Of a stretch of 64,000 nt of DNA, positions 11,968 to 21,680 are shown in pieces; the first letter of the stretch is position 1, and the number at the start of each line of letters is the position of its first letter. The notes beneath the pieces were generated by a model that was not told the origin of the DNA, made no database searches, and saw nothing but the letters and a program-made list of their open reading frames with translations. Where the stretch lies: the NCBI GenBank assembly GCA_905206805.1, contig CAJLIR010000003.1, positions 1 to 64,000 on the forward strand, written 5' to 3'. A program made the position numbers and the translations under genes. This DNA is from an uncultured Caryophanales bacterium. GTDB lineage: Bacteria > Bacillota_I > Bacilli_A > RF39 > UBA660.

Positions 11968-12889
11968 ATTTACAAAATTAATAATAATGACATTTTTAGT
12001 ATTTAGTTTAACAGGATGTACGAAATATTTGAAAGATTCTGATAAAAAAATAGTAAAAAATGAATTGACAGGTCAAAATTTAGCTTCAAATATTTTATGT
12101 AAACCAGAAGCAGAAGAGACAATTGCTACATATGAAAAATATGATTTTGATTTAAGTGAATTGCCAGAATGTAGTAAATTAAGCCTAAATAATACTAAAT
12201 ATGATGGTATTTGGACAACTGTTTTTGTAAAACCTTTAGCAATAATAATTGTCAAAGTAGGTGAGTTAACAAAAAATTACGGGTTATCTATTTTATTAAT
12301 TACGATTATAATTAGATTAATATTATATCCAATAACAAAAAAGACAGCAATGCAATCAGAGAATATGAAAAATGCTAAACCAGAACTTGATAAATTAGAA
12401 AAAAAATATGAAAATAAAACATCGCAAGATGATTTAATGAGAAAAAGTCAAGAAATGATGATGATATATAAAAAATATAATATAAATCCTATGACTGGTT
12501 GTTTATTCTCACTTATTCAAATTCCATTATTTTTCGCATTCTTTGAAGCTATGAATAGACTTCCAGCAATTTTTGAAGAAAATTTTCTTGGTCTAGAATT
12601 AGGAACAAGTCCATTAATCGGACTTCAAAATGGACACTATTATTATCTTATTTTAGTGGTATTAGTAGTATTAGCTACATATTTCTCATTCAAATTAAAT
12701 AGTACAGCATCAATGACACCAGAAGCAGAAAAACAAATGAAAATGATGAGTAATTTCTCTATTATATTTATAGGAATAGCGTCTATTTCTATGTCAGCAG
12801 GTATTGAACTATATTGGATTGCTAATAGTACATTTACAATAATTCAAAATTTGATAGTAAAAAGAGGTAAAGCTAAATGTGTGAAGTAA
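11957..12889 (+). CDS. yidC: Membrane protein insertase YidC/OxaA, lipoprotein form
   Basis: YidC inserts and folds inner-membrane proteins with or without Sec. A signal sequence with lipobox SLTGC gives a lipid-anchored N-terminus typical of Gram-positive YidC. The conserved core follows, with LLITIIIRLILYPI, a cytoplasmic loop with MMMIYKKYNINP, and further membrane helices ending near IELYWIAN. The start is a GTG at 11957, six bases after AAGGAGG. The stop overlaps the jag start. Confidence 0.95.
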   Translation: MKNKFTKLIIMTFLVFSLTGCTKYLKDSDKKIVKNELTGQNLASNILCKPEAEETIATYEKYDFDLSELPECSKLSLNNTKYDGIWTTVFVKPLAIIIVKVGELTKNYGLSILLITIIIRLILYPITKKTAMQSENMKNAKPELDKLEKKYENKTSQDDLMRKSQEMMMIYKKYNINPMTGCLFSLIQIPLFFAFFEAMNRLPAIFEENFLGLELGTSPLIGLQNGHYYYLILVVLVVLATYFSFKLNSTASMTPEAEKQMKMMSNFSIIFIGIASISMSAGIELYWIANSTFTIIQNLIVKRGKAKCVK

Positions 12890-13491
12890 TTGAAATTGAA
12901 GGAAAAAATGAACAAGAAATAAACGAAAACATAACAAAAGAATTGAATTTATCAAAAAATGATGTAGTAATTATTGATAGTGTAGAAAAGAGTAGTTTAT
13001 TTAAAGGAAAAAAAATAATATCTAAAGTAATAAAAAAAGAGGATATAAAGAATTATATAAAAAGTTTTTTCTCAACTTTGGCAAAATCATTTAATATATC
13101 TATTAATTGCGAAATAAAAAATGAAGAAAATGAATTTAACATTTTACTTATATCTGATAATAATGCAATATTAATTGGAAAAGCAGGAAAAAATTTGAAT
13201 GCAATTCAAGTTATTTTAAGAACAATTATAAAAAGGATGACAAATAATAAAGTAAAGATAAATATAGATGCATCTAATTATAAAGCTAAAAAAATAGAAA
13301 ATTTAGAAAATGAAATCAAAAAAATAATTGGTGAAATACTTGAAACAAAAGTTGACGTAAAACTTGATCCAATGAATTCGTATGAAAGAATGATTGTGCA
13401 TAACTATGTTAATGATTACGAAAATTTAAAAACTGAAAGTATTGGTGAAGAACCAAATAGATATATAGTTATTAAATATAGAGAAGATTAG
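12877..13491 (+). CDS. jag: RNA-binding protein Jag/KhpB (Jag-N, KH, R3H)
   Basis: KhpB is an RNA-binding protein that in other Firmicutes pairs with KhpA and affects cell elongation. The N-terminal Jag domain spans about 1-55, with the LFKGKK motif. A KH domain with IGKAGKNLNAIQ lies near residue 105, and a C-terminal R3H domain contains NSYERMIVHNYV. It is coupled to yidC by a 13-base overlap. Confidence 0.93.
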   Translation: MCEVIEIEGKNEQEINENITKELNLSKNDVVIIDSVEKSSLFKGKKIISKVIKKEDIKNYIKSFFSTLAKSFNISINCEIKNEENEFNILLISDNNAILIGKAGKNLNAIQVILRTIIKRMTNNKVKINIDASNYKAKKIENLENEIKKIIGEILETKVDVKLDPMNSYERMIVHNYVNDYENLKTESIGEEPNRYIVIKYRED

Positions 13492-13511
13492 ATTTAATTT
13501 TCTCTTTTTAA

Positions 13512-13540
13512 TTGACTAAAAAAAAATAATAATATAAAAT
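13512..13540 (+). promoter_or_regulatory. Promoter of the HD-domain gene
   Basis: TTGACT (13512-13517) and TAAAAT (13535-13540) are separated by 17 bases. They lie just upstream of an AAAGAGGG ribosome site. Confidence 0.6.
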
Positions 13541-13562
13541 TATATGGAAAGAGGGTACACAA

Positions 13563-14072
13563 GTGAAAATAGATAAATATTTAGAAAAAGATCATGAATA
13601 TTATAATATTGTGGAGAGTATTTTAAATAACCCAGAATTTGAGAGAAGAAAAAAATTTCGTCATCATGGCGATAGGACAGTATATGACCATTGTTTAGCA
13701 ATTTCAATATTATCATATAGAATTGCTAAAAAATTAAAAATGGATTATAAAAGTGCTGCAATAGGTGGCCTATTACATGACTTTTATTATAAACCTTGGC
13801 AAGAAGAAAAAGATACAAGACCATTTTTTAAAAAACATGGGTTTTCTCACGCTGGTGAAGCCTTAGAAAATTCCAAAAAACATTTTCCAAATTTAATGAA
13901 TAAAAAAGTAGAGGATATAATAAAAAAACATATGTTTCCACTTAATATTAGACCTCCAAGATATAAAGAATCGTGGTTAATATCAATTGTTGATAAATAT
14001 GTTTCTATGGAAATATTTAAAGATGTAAAAAATTTACCAAGATACATTGGTATATATAAGAAAAAAAGGTGA
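13563..14072 (+). CDS. HD-domain phosphohydrolase
   Basis: The 169-residue soluble protein carries the metal-binding HD signature: TVYDHCLA supplies the first histidine, LLHDFYY the HD pair, and later histidines follow in FSHAGEA and KKHMFP. HD proteins of this size hydrolyse nucleotides or phosphoesters, but the substrate cannot be told from sequence. The start is a GTG at 13563 preceded by AGAGGGTACACAA. It ends four bases before mnmE and shares its promoter. Confidence 0.85.
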   Translation: MKIDKYLEKDHEYYNIVESILNNPEFERRKKFRHHGDRTVYDHCLAISILSYRIAKKLKMDYKSAAIGGLLHDFYYKPWQEEKDTRPFFKKHGFSHAGEALENSKKHFPNLMNKKVEDIIKKHMFPLNIRPPRYKESWLISIVDKYVSMEIFKDVKNLPRYIGIYKKKR

Positions 14073-14076
14073 TAAT

Positions 14077-15432
14077 ATGAATGATACAATAGCGGCAATT
14101 TCAACATCATTAGGTGTAGGAGCAATTTCTATAATTAGAGTTAGTGGATCAAAGGCTATAGAAATTACTAGTAAAATATTTAAAGGAAAAGATTTAAAAT
14201 CAGTTGAAAGTCATACCATAAATTATGGTCATATTGAAGCAGAGGGTGAAATTATTGATGAAGTTTTAGTGAGTGTTATGAAAGCTCCTAAAACATTTAC
14301 GACAGAAGATGTTGTTGAAATAAATTGCCATGGTGGAATCGCAACAACAAAAAAAATATTAGAATTACTTTTATCAAATGGATGTAGATTAGCAGAACCT
14401 GGTGAATTTACTAAAAGAGCTTTTTTGAATGGAAGAATAGGGTTACTTGAAGCAGAAGCAGTTGGTGACTTAATAAATGCTAAAACAGAAGAAGCACGAT
14501 CACTTGCAATAAATCAAGTGATGGGAAATGTTAGTAATATGATAAAAAAATTGAGACAGGAAATTTTAGAAATATTAGCTAATATTGAAGTAAATATTGA
14601 TTATCCAGAATATGAAGATATAGAAGTTATGACAAATGATATTGTTTTAAAAAATATTTCTAAAATAGAATTAGAAATAAAAGATATATTAGAAAAAAGT
14701 GAAGATGGCAGAATAATTAAAGAAGGAATTAAAACTATAATTATTGGTAAACCAAATGTAGGAAAAAGCAGTTTATTAAATAATTTAATTAATGAAGAAA
14801 AAGCAATTGTTACTGATATAGCAGGTACAACAAGGGATATAGTAGAAGGAAAAATAATTATAGATGGAGTTGTTTTAGATTTAATAGATACAGCTGGAAT
14901 CAGACAAACAAACGATGTAGTAGAAAGCATTGGAGTTAAAAAAAGTATTGATTTAATAGATACAGCTGATTTAATTATTTATATGTTAAATGGTAATGAA
15001 GAAATAGACGAAAGCGATATAGAAATACTTAATAAAATAAAAGATAAAAATCATATTGTAGTAATTAATAAAATAGATTTAGAAGAAAAAGTAGATTATA
15101 ATAAGATTTGCACAAAAGAAATAATAAAAACGAGTATTAGTAAAAATATTGGAATAGATGATTTAAAAAATAAAATTAAAGAACTTTTTAATCTAGAAAA
15201 ATTAAAAACAAGAGATTTGAATTTTTTAACAAATGCAAGAAGTATATCAATTTTAAAAGAATGTCAAAAATTAATAATAAGTGTAAAAGCAGGAATAAAA
15301 AATAACTATCCAATAGATATTGTCGAAATTGATATAAAAAGAATATGGGAATTATTAGGTGAAATAATAGGTGAAACATATCAAGATGAATTAATTAATC
15401 AACTATTTAGTCAATTTTGTTTAGGAAAATAA
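14077..15432 (+). CDS. mnmE: tRNA modification GTPase MnmE
   Basis: With MnmG it makes the 5-carboxymethylaminomethyl group on wobble U34 of several tRNAs. An N-terminal formyl-THF-binding domain is followed by helices and an inserted G domain with GKPNVGKSS (P-loop), DIAGTTRD (the TTRD switch) and NKID. The C-terminal motif is CLGK, a variant of CIGK. I place the start at the ATG at 14077, after AAAGGTGATA. The open frame extends 30 bases upstream into the HD gene. Confidence 0.96.
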   Translation: MNDTIAAISTSLGVGAISIIRVSGSKAIEITSKIFKGKDLKSVESHTINYGHIEAEGEIIDEVLVSVMKAPKTFTTEDVVEINCHGGIATTKKILELLLSNGCRLAEPGEFTKRAFLNGRIGLLEAEAVGDLINAKTEEARSLAINQVMGNVSNMIKKLRQEILEILANIEVNIDYPEYEDIEVMTNDIVLKNISKIELEIKDILEKSEDGRIIKEGIKTIIIGKPNVGKSSLLNNLINEEKAIVTDIAGTTRDIVEGKIIIDGVVLDLIDTAGIRQTNDVVESIGVKKSIDLIDTADLIIYMLNGNEEIDESDIEILNKIKDKNHIVVINKIDLEEKVDYNKICTKEIIKTSISKNIGIDDLKNKIKELFNLEKLKTRDLNFLTNARSISILKECQKLIISVKAGIKNNYPIDIVEIDIKRIWELLGEIIGETYQDELINQLFSQFCLGK

Positions 15433-15445
15433 AGGCATACTAACT

Positions 15446-15467
15446 AAATAAGTCTTTATTTTTTTTA
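15446..15467 (+). terminator. Weak terminator after mnmE
   Basis: AAATAA and TTATTT form a short stem with a 4-nt loop and are followed by a long T-run. The stem is short and AT-only. Confidence 0.45.
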
Positions 15468-15496
15468 TTGTATTATTTAAAAAATGATAGTATAAT
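15468..15496 (+). promoter_or_regulatory. Promoter of mnmG-rsmG
   Basis: TTGTAT (15468-15473) and a perfect TATAAT (15491-15496) are separated by 17 bases, 28 bases before the mnmG ATG. Confidence 0.7.
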
Positions 15497-15523
15497 AAAA
15501 AAGTCAAAAAGAAGGTGTAATGT

Positions 15524-17398
15524 ATGAAATATGAAATAATAGTAGTAGGTGGAGGACATGCTGGATGTGAAGCATCACTTGCAAGTTCTAGAAAAGGTCA
15601 TAAAACATTATTGGTTACGGGAAATATCAATAATATTGCGGATATGCCATGTAATCCATCGATTGGTGGTTCTGCTAAAGGTATAGTAGTAAGAGAAATA
15701 GATGCCCTAGGTGGAGAAATGGGAATTAATGCAGATAAATCCCATATTCAAATTAAAATGCTAAATAATACTAAAGGTCCAGCAGTACAGGCCCTAAGAG
15801 CACAGGCAGATAAAATCACATATCCAAAAAATATGAGAGAAACACTAAAAAAACAGGAAAATCTTGATATAAAAGAATCACTTGTTGAAGATTTAATTGT
15901 AGAAAATAATAAAATCAAAGGTGTAGTTTTAGAAAATGGTGAGAAAATATTTGGTGATGCTGTGATTTTAACAACAGGTACATATCTAAAGGCTGATATA
16001 ATGGTTGGTGATACAAGAAGAAGAGAAGGTCCACACGGTGAACGCCCAAGTCAACATTTAAGCGATAATTTAAAAAAATATGGATTTAAAATTATAAGAT
16101 TAAAAACAGGAACACCACAACGTATTGATAAAAATAGTATAGATTTCAGTAAGACAAAACCAGAATACGGTGATTCAACATATCATACATTCAGTTTTGA
16201 TACAAATCCACTATACAAAATAGAAAATCAAGTTCCATGTCACTTAATATATACTACACCATTAACACATAAAATAATCAAAGATAATTTACATAAAGCA
16301 AGTATGTATGGTGGATTAAATGATGTTACTGGAGTTGGTCCAAGATATTGTCCATCAATTGAAGATAAAATTGTAAGATTTGCAGATAAGGAAAGACATC
16401 AATTATTTCTAGAACCTGAAAGTTTATATTATGACGATATTTATCTTCAAGGTTTTTCTACAAGTATGCCTCATGATGTACAAGAGTTGATGGTACATAG
16501 CTTACCAGGTCTTGAAAATGCGAAGATATTAAAATATGCTTATGCAATTGAATATGATGCGATAGATGCATTACAGTTAAAACCATCTTTAGAAACAAAA
16601 ATTGTTGAAAATTTATATACAGCAGGTCAAATTAATGGAACAAGTGGTTATGAAGAAGCTGCTTGTCAAGGCTTAATTGCGGGAATAAACGCAGCCTTGA
16701 AACTTGAAAATAAAGAACCATTAGTTTTAAAGAGAAATGAAGCATATATAGGTGTATTGATAGATGATTTAATAACAAAAGGAGTAAGAGATCCATATAG
16801 ACTATTAACATCAAGAGCGGAATATAGACTATTATTAAGACACGATAACGCTGATATTAGATTAAGAAAATTAGGATACGAAGTTGGTTTAATAGATAAA
16901 GAAAGATACAATAAACTCCTTGAAAAAGAGAAAAAAATTAATGAATTAACAGAAGAATTAAAAAATAATAAAATTACACCAAAAGAAAATATAAATAATT
17001 ATCTACTAAATATTAATTCATCACCAATTAAAGATGGTATTACATTATATGATTTACTAAAAAGACCAGAAATTAATATGAATGATATAAAAAATTTTAT
17101 AGATATAGATTACCCAGAGGATGTAATCGAGCAAGTAGAAATTAATATAAAATATGAGGGATATATAAAAAAAGCAAATAGAGAAGCAGAAAAAATGTTA
17201 GACTTAGAAAATAAAAAAATTCCAGAAAATATAGATTATGATAAAATTCATAATTTAGCAAGTGAAGCAAAACAAAAATTGAAAGAAGTAAAACCTATAT
17301 CAATAGGACAGGCATTAAGAATAAGTGGAGTAAATCCCGCTGATATTTCAATATTAATGATTTATATAAAAAAGGAATATAACCATGAACATAAATGA
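15524..17398 (+). CDS. mnmG: tRNA uridine modification enzyme MnmG (GidA)
   Basis: This FAD-dependent partner of MnmE in wobble-uridine modification has 624 residues. The dinucleotide-binding GGGHAGCE (9-16), the MPCNPSIGG segment, and TAGQINGTSGYEEAACQG are family signatures. The reading frame ends in TGA, which together with TGG tryptophan codons supports the standard genetic code. It overlaps rsmG by 14 bases. Confidence 0.97.
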   Translation: MKYEIIVVGGGHAGCEASLASSRKGHKTLLVTGNINNIADMPCNPSIGGSAKGIVVREIDALGGEMGINADKSHIQIKMLNNTKGPAVQALRAQADKITYPKNMRETLKKQENLDIKESLVEDLIVENNKIKGVVLENGEKIFGDAVILTTGTYLKADIMVGDTRRREGPHGERPSQHLSDNLKKYGFKIIRLKTGTPQRIDKNSIDFSKTKPEYGDSTYHTFSFDTNPLYKIENQVPCHLIYTTPLTHKIIKDNLHKASMYGGLNDVTGVGPRYCPSIEDKIVRFADKERHQLFLEPESLYYDDIYLQGFSTSMPHDVQELMVHSLPGLENAKILKYAYAIEYDAIDALQLKPSLETKIVENLYTAGQINGTSGYEEAACQGLIAGINAALKLENKEPLVLKRNEAYIGVLIDDLITKGVRDPYRLLTSRAEYRLLLRHDNADIRLRKLGYEVGLIDKERYNKLLEKEKKINELTEELKNNKITPKENINNYLLNINSSPIKDGITLYDLLKRPEINMNDIKNFIDIDYPEDVIEQVEINIKYEGYIKKANREAEKMLDLENKKIPENIDYDKIHNLASEAKQKLKEVKPISIGQALRISGVNPADISILMIYIKKEYNHEHK

Positions 17399-18089
17399 TT
17401 TTATAAATGAATTAAAAAAAATTAATATTGAAATAAATGATTACCAATTAAAACAATTAAATAGATATTATGAACTTCTTGTAGAATATAACGAAAAAAT
17501 GAATTTAACCGGAATTACAGAAAAAAATCAAGTTTATTTAAAACATTTCTACGATAGTCTAACAATAAATAAAATTATTGACTTAAATACTGTTCAAACA
17601 TTATGTGATGTAGGAACGGGTGCAGGTTTTCCAGGAATGGTAATAAAAATATTATTTCCCAAAATAAAAATCACATTAGTTGATTCACTTAATAAAAGAA
17701 TAGAATTTCTAAATGTTGTTATTAATGAACTAGGATTAAAAGACATTGATGCTTTACATTCTAGAATTGAAGATTATGGGAAAAATAATAGGGAAATATT
17801 CGATGTTGTCACTGCAAGAGCAGTAGCACCGTTAAATATTTTGTTAGAGTATTGTACACCTTTAGTAAAATGTGGGAAATATTTTATACCATTAAAAGCC
17901 AATATTTCCCGGGAAATATTAGAAATTAATAGTGCTTTAAAAGAATTAAATTGCACAATAGAAGAAAAATGTGAATTTATACTTCCATATGAAGAAAGTC
18001 AAAGAACATTAATAAAATTTAAAAAAATAGGTAAAACTAATAAAAAATATCCAAGAGTGTATGCTCAAATTAAGAAGAAACCATTGTAA
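17385..18089 (+). CDS. rsmG: 16S rRNA (guanine-N7) methyltransferase RsmG
   Basis: It methylates G527 of 16S rRNA using S-adenosylmethionine. The SAM-binding DVGTGAGFPG and the VTARAVAPL motif are present. The 234-residue length is normal. It is translationally coupled to mnmG. Its coding sequence contains a perfect 20-bp palindrome that matches the Noc-binding site, and its stop codon is inside a terminator. Confidence 0.95.
   Translation: MNINDFINELKKINIEINDYQLKQLNRYYELLVEYNEKMNLTGITEKNQVYLKHFYDSLTINKIIDLNTVQTLCDVGTGAGFPGMVIKILFPKIKITLVDSLNKRIEFLNVVINELGLKDIDALHSRIEDYGKNNREIFDVVTARAVAPLNILLEYCTPLVKCGKYFIPLKANISREILEINSALKELNCTIEEKCEFILPYEESQRTLIKFKKIGKTNKKYPRVYAQIKKKPL
17901..17920. promoter_or_regulatory. 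Noc-binding site (NBS) within rsmG
   Basis: The 20-bp perfect palindrome AATATTTCCCGGGAAATATT contains the 14-bp B. subtilis Noc consensus ATTTCCCGGGAAAT. It lies about 270 bases upstream of the noc-like gene. Half-sites with ATTTCCC or GGGAAAT occur nearby at about 17655, 17789, 17873 and 18128. Confidence 0.8.
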
Positions 18090-18103
18090 TTTGGTTTTTT
18101 TTT
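18078..18103 (+). terminator. Terminator overlapping the rsmG stop codon
   Basis: AAACCA and TGGTTT form a stem with an 8-nt loop, followed by seven or more T residues. The loop contains the rsmG stop codon. Confidence 0.7.
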
Positions 18104-18121
18104 AATTTGTGAAAAAAATTA

Positions 18122-18150
18122 TTGAAATATTTCCCAAAATATAGTATGAT
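18122..18150 (+). promoter_or_regulatory. Promoter of noc with an embedded Noc half-site
   Basis: TTGAAA (18122-18127) and TATGAT (18145-18150) are separated by 17 bases. The spacer contains ATTTCCC, half of the Noc-binding palindrome. Autoregulation by Noc is possible but is an inference. Confidence 0.65.
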
Positions 18151-18185
18151 TATAACTAGAAAATAAAAGTGGAAGGAGAATTTAT

Positions 18186-20003
18186 ATGAACCACAAAAAA
18201 ATAGTTGTAGAATTAGAACTTGATGATATTTTACCTAATAGATTTCAACCAAGATTCCGTTTTCCAGAACAAGCAATCACAGAACTTGCAGAATCAATTA
18301 AAGAACATGGAGTTATTCAACCTATACTTGTTAGAAGATTAGGTGATAAATATGAAATAATTGCGGGTGAAAGAAGATATAAAGCTAGTCTTTTAGCTGG
18401 AAAAAGAACTATCCCAGCTATTGTAGCGGAACTTAATGATAAAGATAGTGCTGAAGTAGCTTTAATTGAAAACGTACAAAGACAAGATTTAACACCAATC
18501 GAAGAAGCAGTGTCATATAGAAAAATTCTTGATATGGGATATTTAACACAAGAACAACTTGCAGATAAATTAGGTAAAACTCAATCAACTGTTAGTAACA
18601 AATTAAGATTACTTAATCTAGATGATGATGTTCAAGAAGCTTTATTAGATGAAAAAATTTCAGAACGTCATGCTAGATCCCTTTTAAAAATTGATAGTAA
18701 GCAACAACAAAGAGAAATATTAGAAAAAATTATTAAAGAAAGATTAACTGTTAAAAAAACAGATGAGCTTATAAATAAGATTTTAAAAGGTGAAGAAAAT
18801 ATTTCGAATACTATTCAAGCAACAGAAATACCAAGTATTTTTATGAATAATAGTGTACAAGTTGAAGAACCAGCAATTCAAAGTTCTAGTGCAATAGAAT
18901 TTATCAACTCAAATGATCAAGTAGTGAATTCATTTGGCAATACTAATACAAAAGATGAAGATTTATTAGATTTTCTTAATGTAGATAGTACTGCTCCACA
19001 AACAGCACCTGTAGAGGAACCTGATGAACCTATTATCTATAATCCAGTTCAACAAGCAGATTTTACAACTGCAAATAATATGAATGATAATTATAATATA
19101 CCAACAAGTCCAATAATAGAAGAAATAGAGCCACAACCAATTTCATCTTCTTCAGTAAGTAGTAGCGAGTCGGAAATAGATGAAATAAATAATAAGATAA
19201 ATAATATTTCTAATGGAATTAATCCTGGTTTTGTTGATGTTGATAACATTGAAAAAAATGCAAAAGACATTTATGTTGAAAGACCATTAGCTGATATAGA
19301 TAATTTATTAATGTCAGAAAATAATGAACATGAGCAACAAAATACAAATGTAGTTAATTCTTTTAATGAGCAACCTGTAGAACAACCTGTTCAACAAAAT
19401 AAGTTTTTTACAATGTTTGCACCAGAAGAAAATGAAGTAAAAAACGAAGAAATAACTGATACAAACGATGAAGAAGTATTTAATTTTACACCATCAATTG
19501 AAAGTAATAATTCTTTAAATCAATTTTTAACGGAAGAAGAACCTGTCACAACTGAAAATAATATTAATAATGTTGAAAGCACAGTAACACCTGAATTTTC
19601 ATTTAACAATATTGATGCGATAAATAACAATATTAATGAAACACCAGAAATTTTAAATAGTACCCCTGAAGTAACAACAGAAGAAATATTTGAATCTGCA
19701 CCAATTACAGAATTGAATTATTCTAATGAAGATTCTATAGAAGAAATAGATGATGAACCAAAAATAATTAATTATCCTGCAGATAATATTCTTGCAGAAT
19801 CAGTAAGAAAAGAAGATGTATTAGAAACAAAACAAGAACAAACTTCAGATGAATCAGTAGTTGATTTAAAAACTGTAATCAATACAATCAGAAACTGCGC
19901 TGATACAATAGAAAAATATGGTTTCGCACTTGAATGTGAAGAATATGATTTTGAAGATATGTATCAAGTAATTTTCAAAATTCAAAAAAATGATAAATAT
20001 TAA
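18186..20003 (+). CDS. noc: Noc-like ParB-family protein with a large acidic insertion
   Basis: Noc is a ParB-family CTPase that in B. subtilis spreads from its own sites and keeps division off the nucleoid. Residues 1-205 form a ParB domain with GERRYKA (61-67), ENVQRQ (95-100) and the helix-turn-helix LGKTQSTVSNKLRLL. Q133, K139 and R161 match Noc rather than Spo0J at specificity positions; N144 differs from Noc. Residues 558-605 resemble the Noc C-terminal dimer domain. Between them lie about 350 residues rich in N, E, T, P and S, which ordinary 280-residue Noc proteins lack. The N-terminus MNHKKIVVELEL shows no amphipathic membrane helix, and GGAAGGAGA before the ATG fixes that start. The rsmG-noc order matches B. 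subtilis, but no parAB follows. Confidence 0.85.
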   Translation: MNHKKIVVELELDDILPNRFQPRFRFPEQAITELAESIKEHGVIQPILVRRLGDKYEIIAGERRYKASLLAGKRTIPAIVAELNDKDSAEVALIENVQRQDLTPIEEAVSYRKILDMGYLTQEQLADKLGKTQSTVSNKLRLLNLDDDVQEALLDEKISERHARSLLKIDSKQQQREILEKIIKERLTVKKTDELINKILKGEENISNTIQATEIPSIFMNNSVQVEEPAIQSSSAIEFINSNDQVVNSFGNTNTKDEDLLDFLNVDSTAPQTAPVEEPDEPIIYNPVQQADFTTANNMNDNYNIPTSPIIEEIEPQPISSSSVSSSESEIDEINNKINNISNGINPGFVDVDNIEKNAKDIYVERPLADIDNLLMSENNEHEQQNTNVVNSFNEQPVEQPVQQNKFFTMFAPEENEVKNEEITDTNDEEVFNFTPSIESNNSLNQFLTEEEPVTTENNINNVESTVTPEFSFNNIDAINNNINETPEILNSTPEVTTEEIFESAPITELNYSNEDSIEEIDDEPKIINYPADNILAESVRKEDVLETKQEQTSDESVVDLKTVINTIRNCADTIEKYGFALECEEYDFEDMYQVIFKIQKNDKY

Positions 20004-20006
20004 AAG

Positions 20007-20033
20007 AATATACTTTATTGTATATTTCTTTTT
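20007..20033 (+). terminator. Terminator after noc
   Basis: AATATAC and GTATATT form a 7-bp stem with a 6-nt loop, followed by TCTTTTTAT. Confidence 0.65.
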
Positions 20034-20059
20034 ATATAAAATAATTTGGAGGTAAAAAA

Positions 20060-20491
20060 ATGAAAAAAGATAATAAAAATAAAGAAAAAATTAAAATTAC
20101 AAACAACATAAAAAAAGAAGTAAATGAATTTAAAACTTTTATTTCTAGAGGAAACGTTGTTGATATGGCAATAGGTGTTATAATTGGTGGAGCATTTGGA
20201 AAAATTGTTTCAAGTCTTGTAAATGATATATTAATGCCACTAATCGGAATAGTATTAGGAGGACTTGATTTTAGCAGTTTAAGTATCAAAATTAATGATG
20301 CTACTATTGCTTATGGAAATTTTATCCAAACAATCGTTGATTTTTTAATAATCGCCTTTTGTATATTTGTAATGATTAAAATATTTGAAAAATTCAAAAC
20401 AAAAGAAGAAAAAAAGAAGGAAGAACCAGTAAAAAGTTCTGAAGTTATTCTTTTAGAAGAAATAAGAGATTTACTAAAAAATAATAAATAG
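20060..20491 (+). CDS. mscL: Large-conductance mechanosensitive channel MscL
   Basis: MscL is a homopentameric membrane channel that opens under hypo-osmotic stress. An N-terminal basic segment precedes the conserved [20 protein letters not shown] (first helix). A second helix lies near residues 95-115, and a charged C-terminal bundle ends [13 protein letters not shown]. The N-terminus is about 20 residues longer than usual. The ATG follows TTGGAGG. It is the last gene of the undisturbed chromosomal block before the junction zone. Confidence 0.95.
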   Translation: MKKDNKNKEKIKITNNIKKEVNEFKTFISRGNVVDMAIGVIIGGAFGKIVSSLVNDILMPLIGIVLGGLDFSSLSIKINDATIAYGNFIQTIVDFLIIAFCIFVMIKIFEKFKTKEEKKKEEPVKSSEVILLEEIRDLLKNNK

Positions 20492-20618
20492 TCAAAGTTT
20501 TATTTATTATCAAAGTTATCACTTGTAATATCTGTTAATAAAATGATATATTAATTATATACATTTTAATTACATATAGAAAAAATTATGAAATAGATGT
20601 AAAGATGAGAATGATATA

Positions 20619-21627
20619 TGCCAAAAATAAGTGTTATTATATCAATTTATAATTTTGAAACAATGTATCTCAAGTATAACTAATCAAACCATGAAAGATA
20701 TAGAAATAATAGCAATTAATGATGGATCTATAGATAATGACTTAAACATATTAGATAGTATGTCACAACAATATAAAGGTAAAATAAAAATATTTGACAA
20801 AGAAAATGGTGATGCAAGTTCTGCTAGAAATATTGGAATAGAAAATGCAATTGGTAAATTTATTAAATTTGTGGATGCTGATGATTATTTGGGTATAGAT
20901 GCTTTGAATAAAATATCACAAGAGAATAATGTTAAACTGGTTAGAGGAAATTATTAAACTATAATAGGACCAATTAAAATGTAAGATAAATTAGTTTTAA
21001 TAATAAAAAAGGTAATAAAATTGTAAATGTAAGAGAAAACAAAGATTATATTTTGACAGAAACTCCGAGAATTGGTAATAGACTTATAAGTCGTGATTTG
21101 ATAGGTGATTTAGGATTTCCAGAAAAACAAAATGGGAAGATTTAGCCATAATTCCTATTATTGTAGCTAACTCAGAAAAACTATTTAATATTGATGAACT
21201 TGTTTATAATTAGTAGAATCAATATTAATACTACAGTAAAAGATTTTATTAATAAAATTCCAAATATTTTAGATATATTTAAGTGTTTAGGAAGTATCGA
21301 GAGTAAGTTGAAATCATTAGGATTGTCAGAATAATACAATAACCAAATTGAAAGCTTATATATTCTACATACATTATTTAGAATTGAAAAAGCTATGCTT
21401 TTGGTTAATCTTCAGCATTAAAAAAAAGAAATAGTAATAAGTTCTTTACTAGGAATTTTAGAAGTAAAATACCCATATTGGTATGAGAATAAAATTATAC
21501 AACAATATAGAAAACGAATAGATTATTTGATTTTCATATGAGAGTATTAGGTAATTTTATAAATGAAAAATATAAAAATATGGATAGTGAAACAGCAGAA
21601 GCAAATATATTAAAATCTATTAAATAA
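20619..21627 (+). pseudogene. Family 2 glycosyltransferase pseudogene
   Basis: The start MPKISVIISIYN is the typical beginning of a GT-A glycosyltransferase. The frame then shifts. A second frame gives SITNQTMKDIEIIAINDGS and FVDADDYL (the DXD region) up to a stop at 20957. Later frames give RDLIGDLGFPEK and, after another shift, WEDLAIIPIIVA. These segments align in order with one GT2 enzyme, so at least two frameshifts and several stops have destroyed it. Decay fits the degraded zone left of the ICE. Confidence 0.85.
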
Positions 21628-21655
21628 TTGACAAAATATAAAAATAGTATATAAT
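21628..21655 (+). promoter_or_regulatory. Promoter of the EEP-family gene
   Basis: TTGACA (21628-21633) and TATAAT (21650-21655) match consensus exactly with a 16-base spacer. GGAGGG precedes the ATG at 21681. Confidence 0.8.
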
Positions 21656-21680
21656 ATTCAAATAAATATGGAGGGATAAT

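Noticed and set aside
15524..17398. Mycoplasma-type code (TGA as tryptophan)
   Set aside because: mnmG and several other genes end in TGA, and tryptophan is encoded by TGG.
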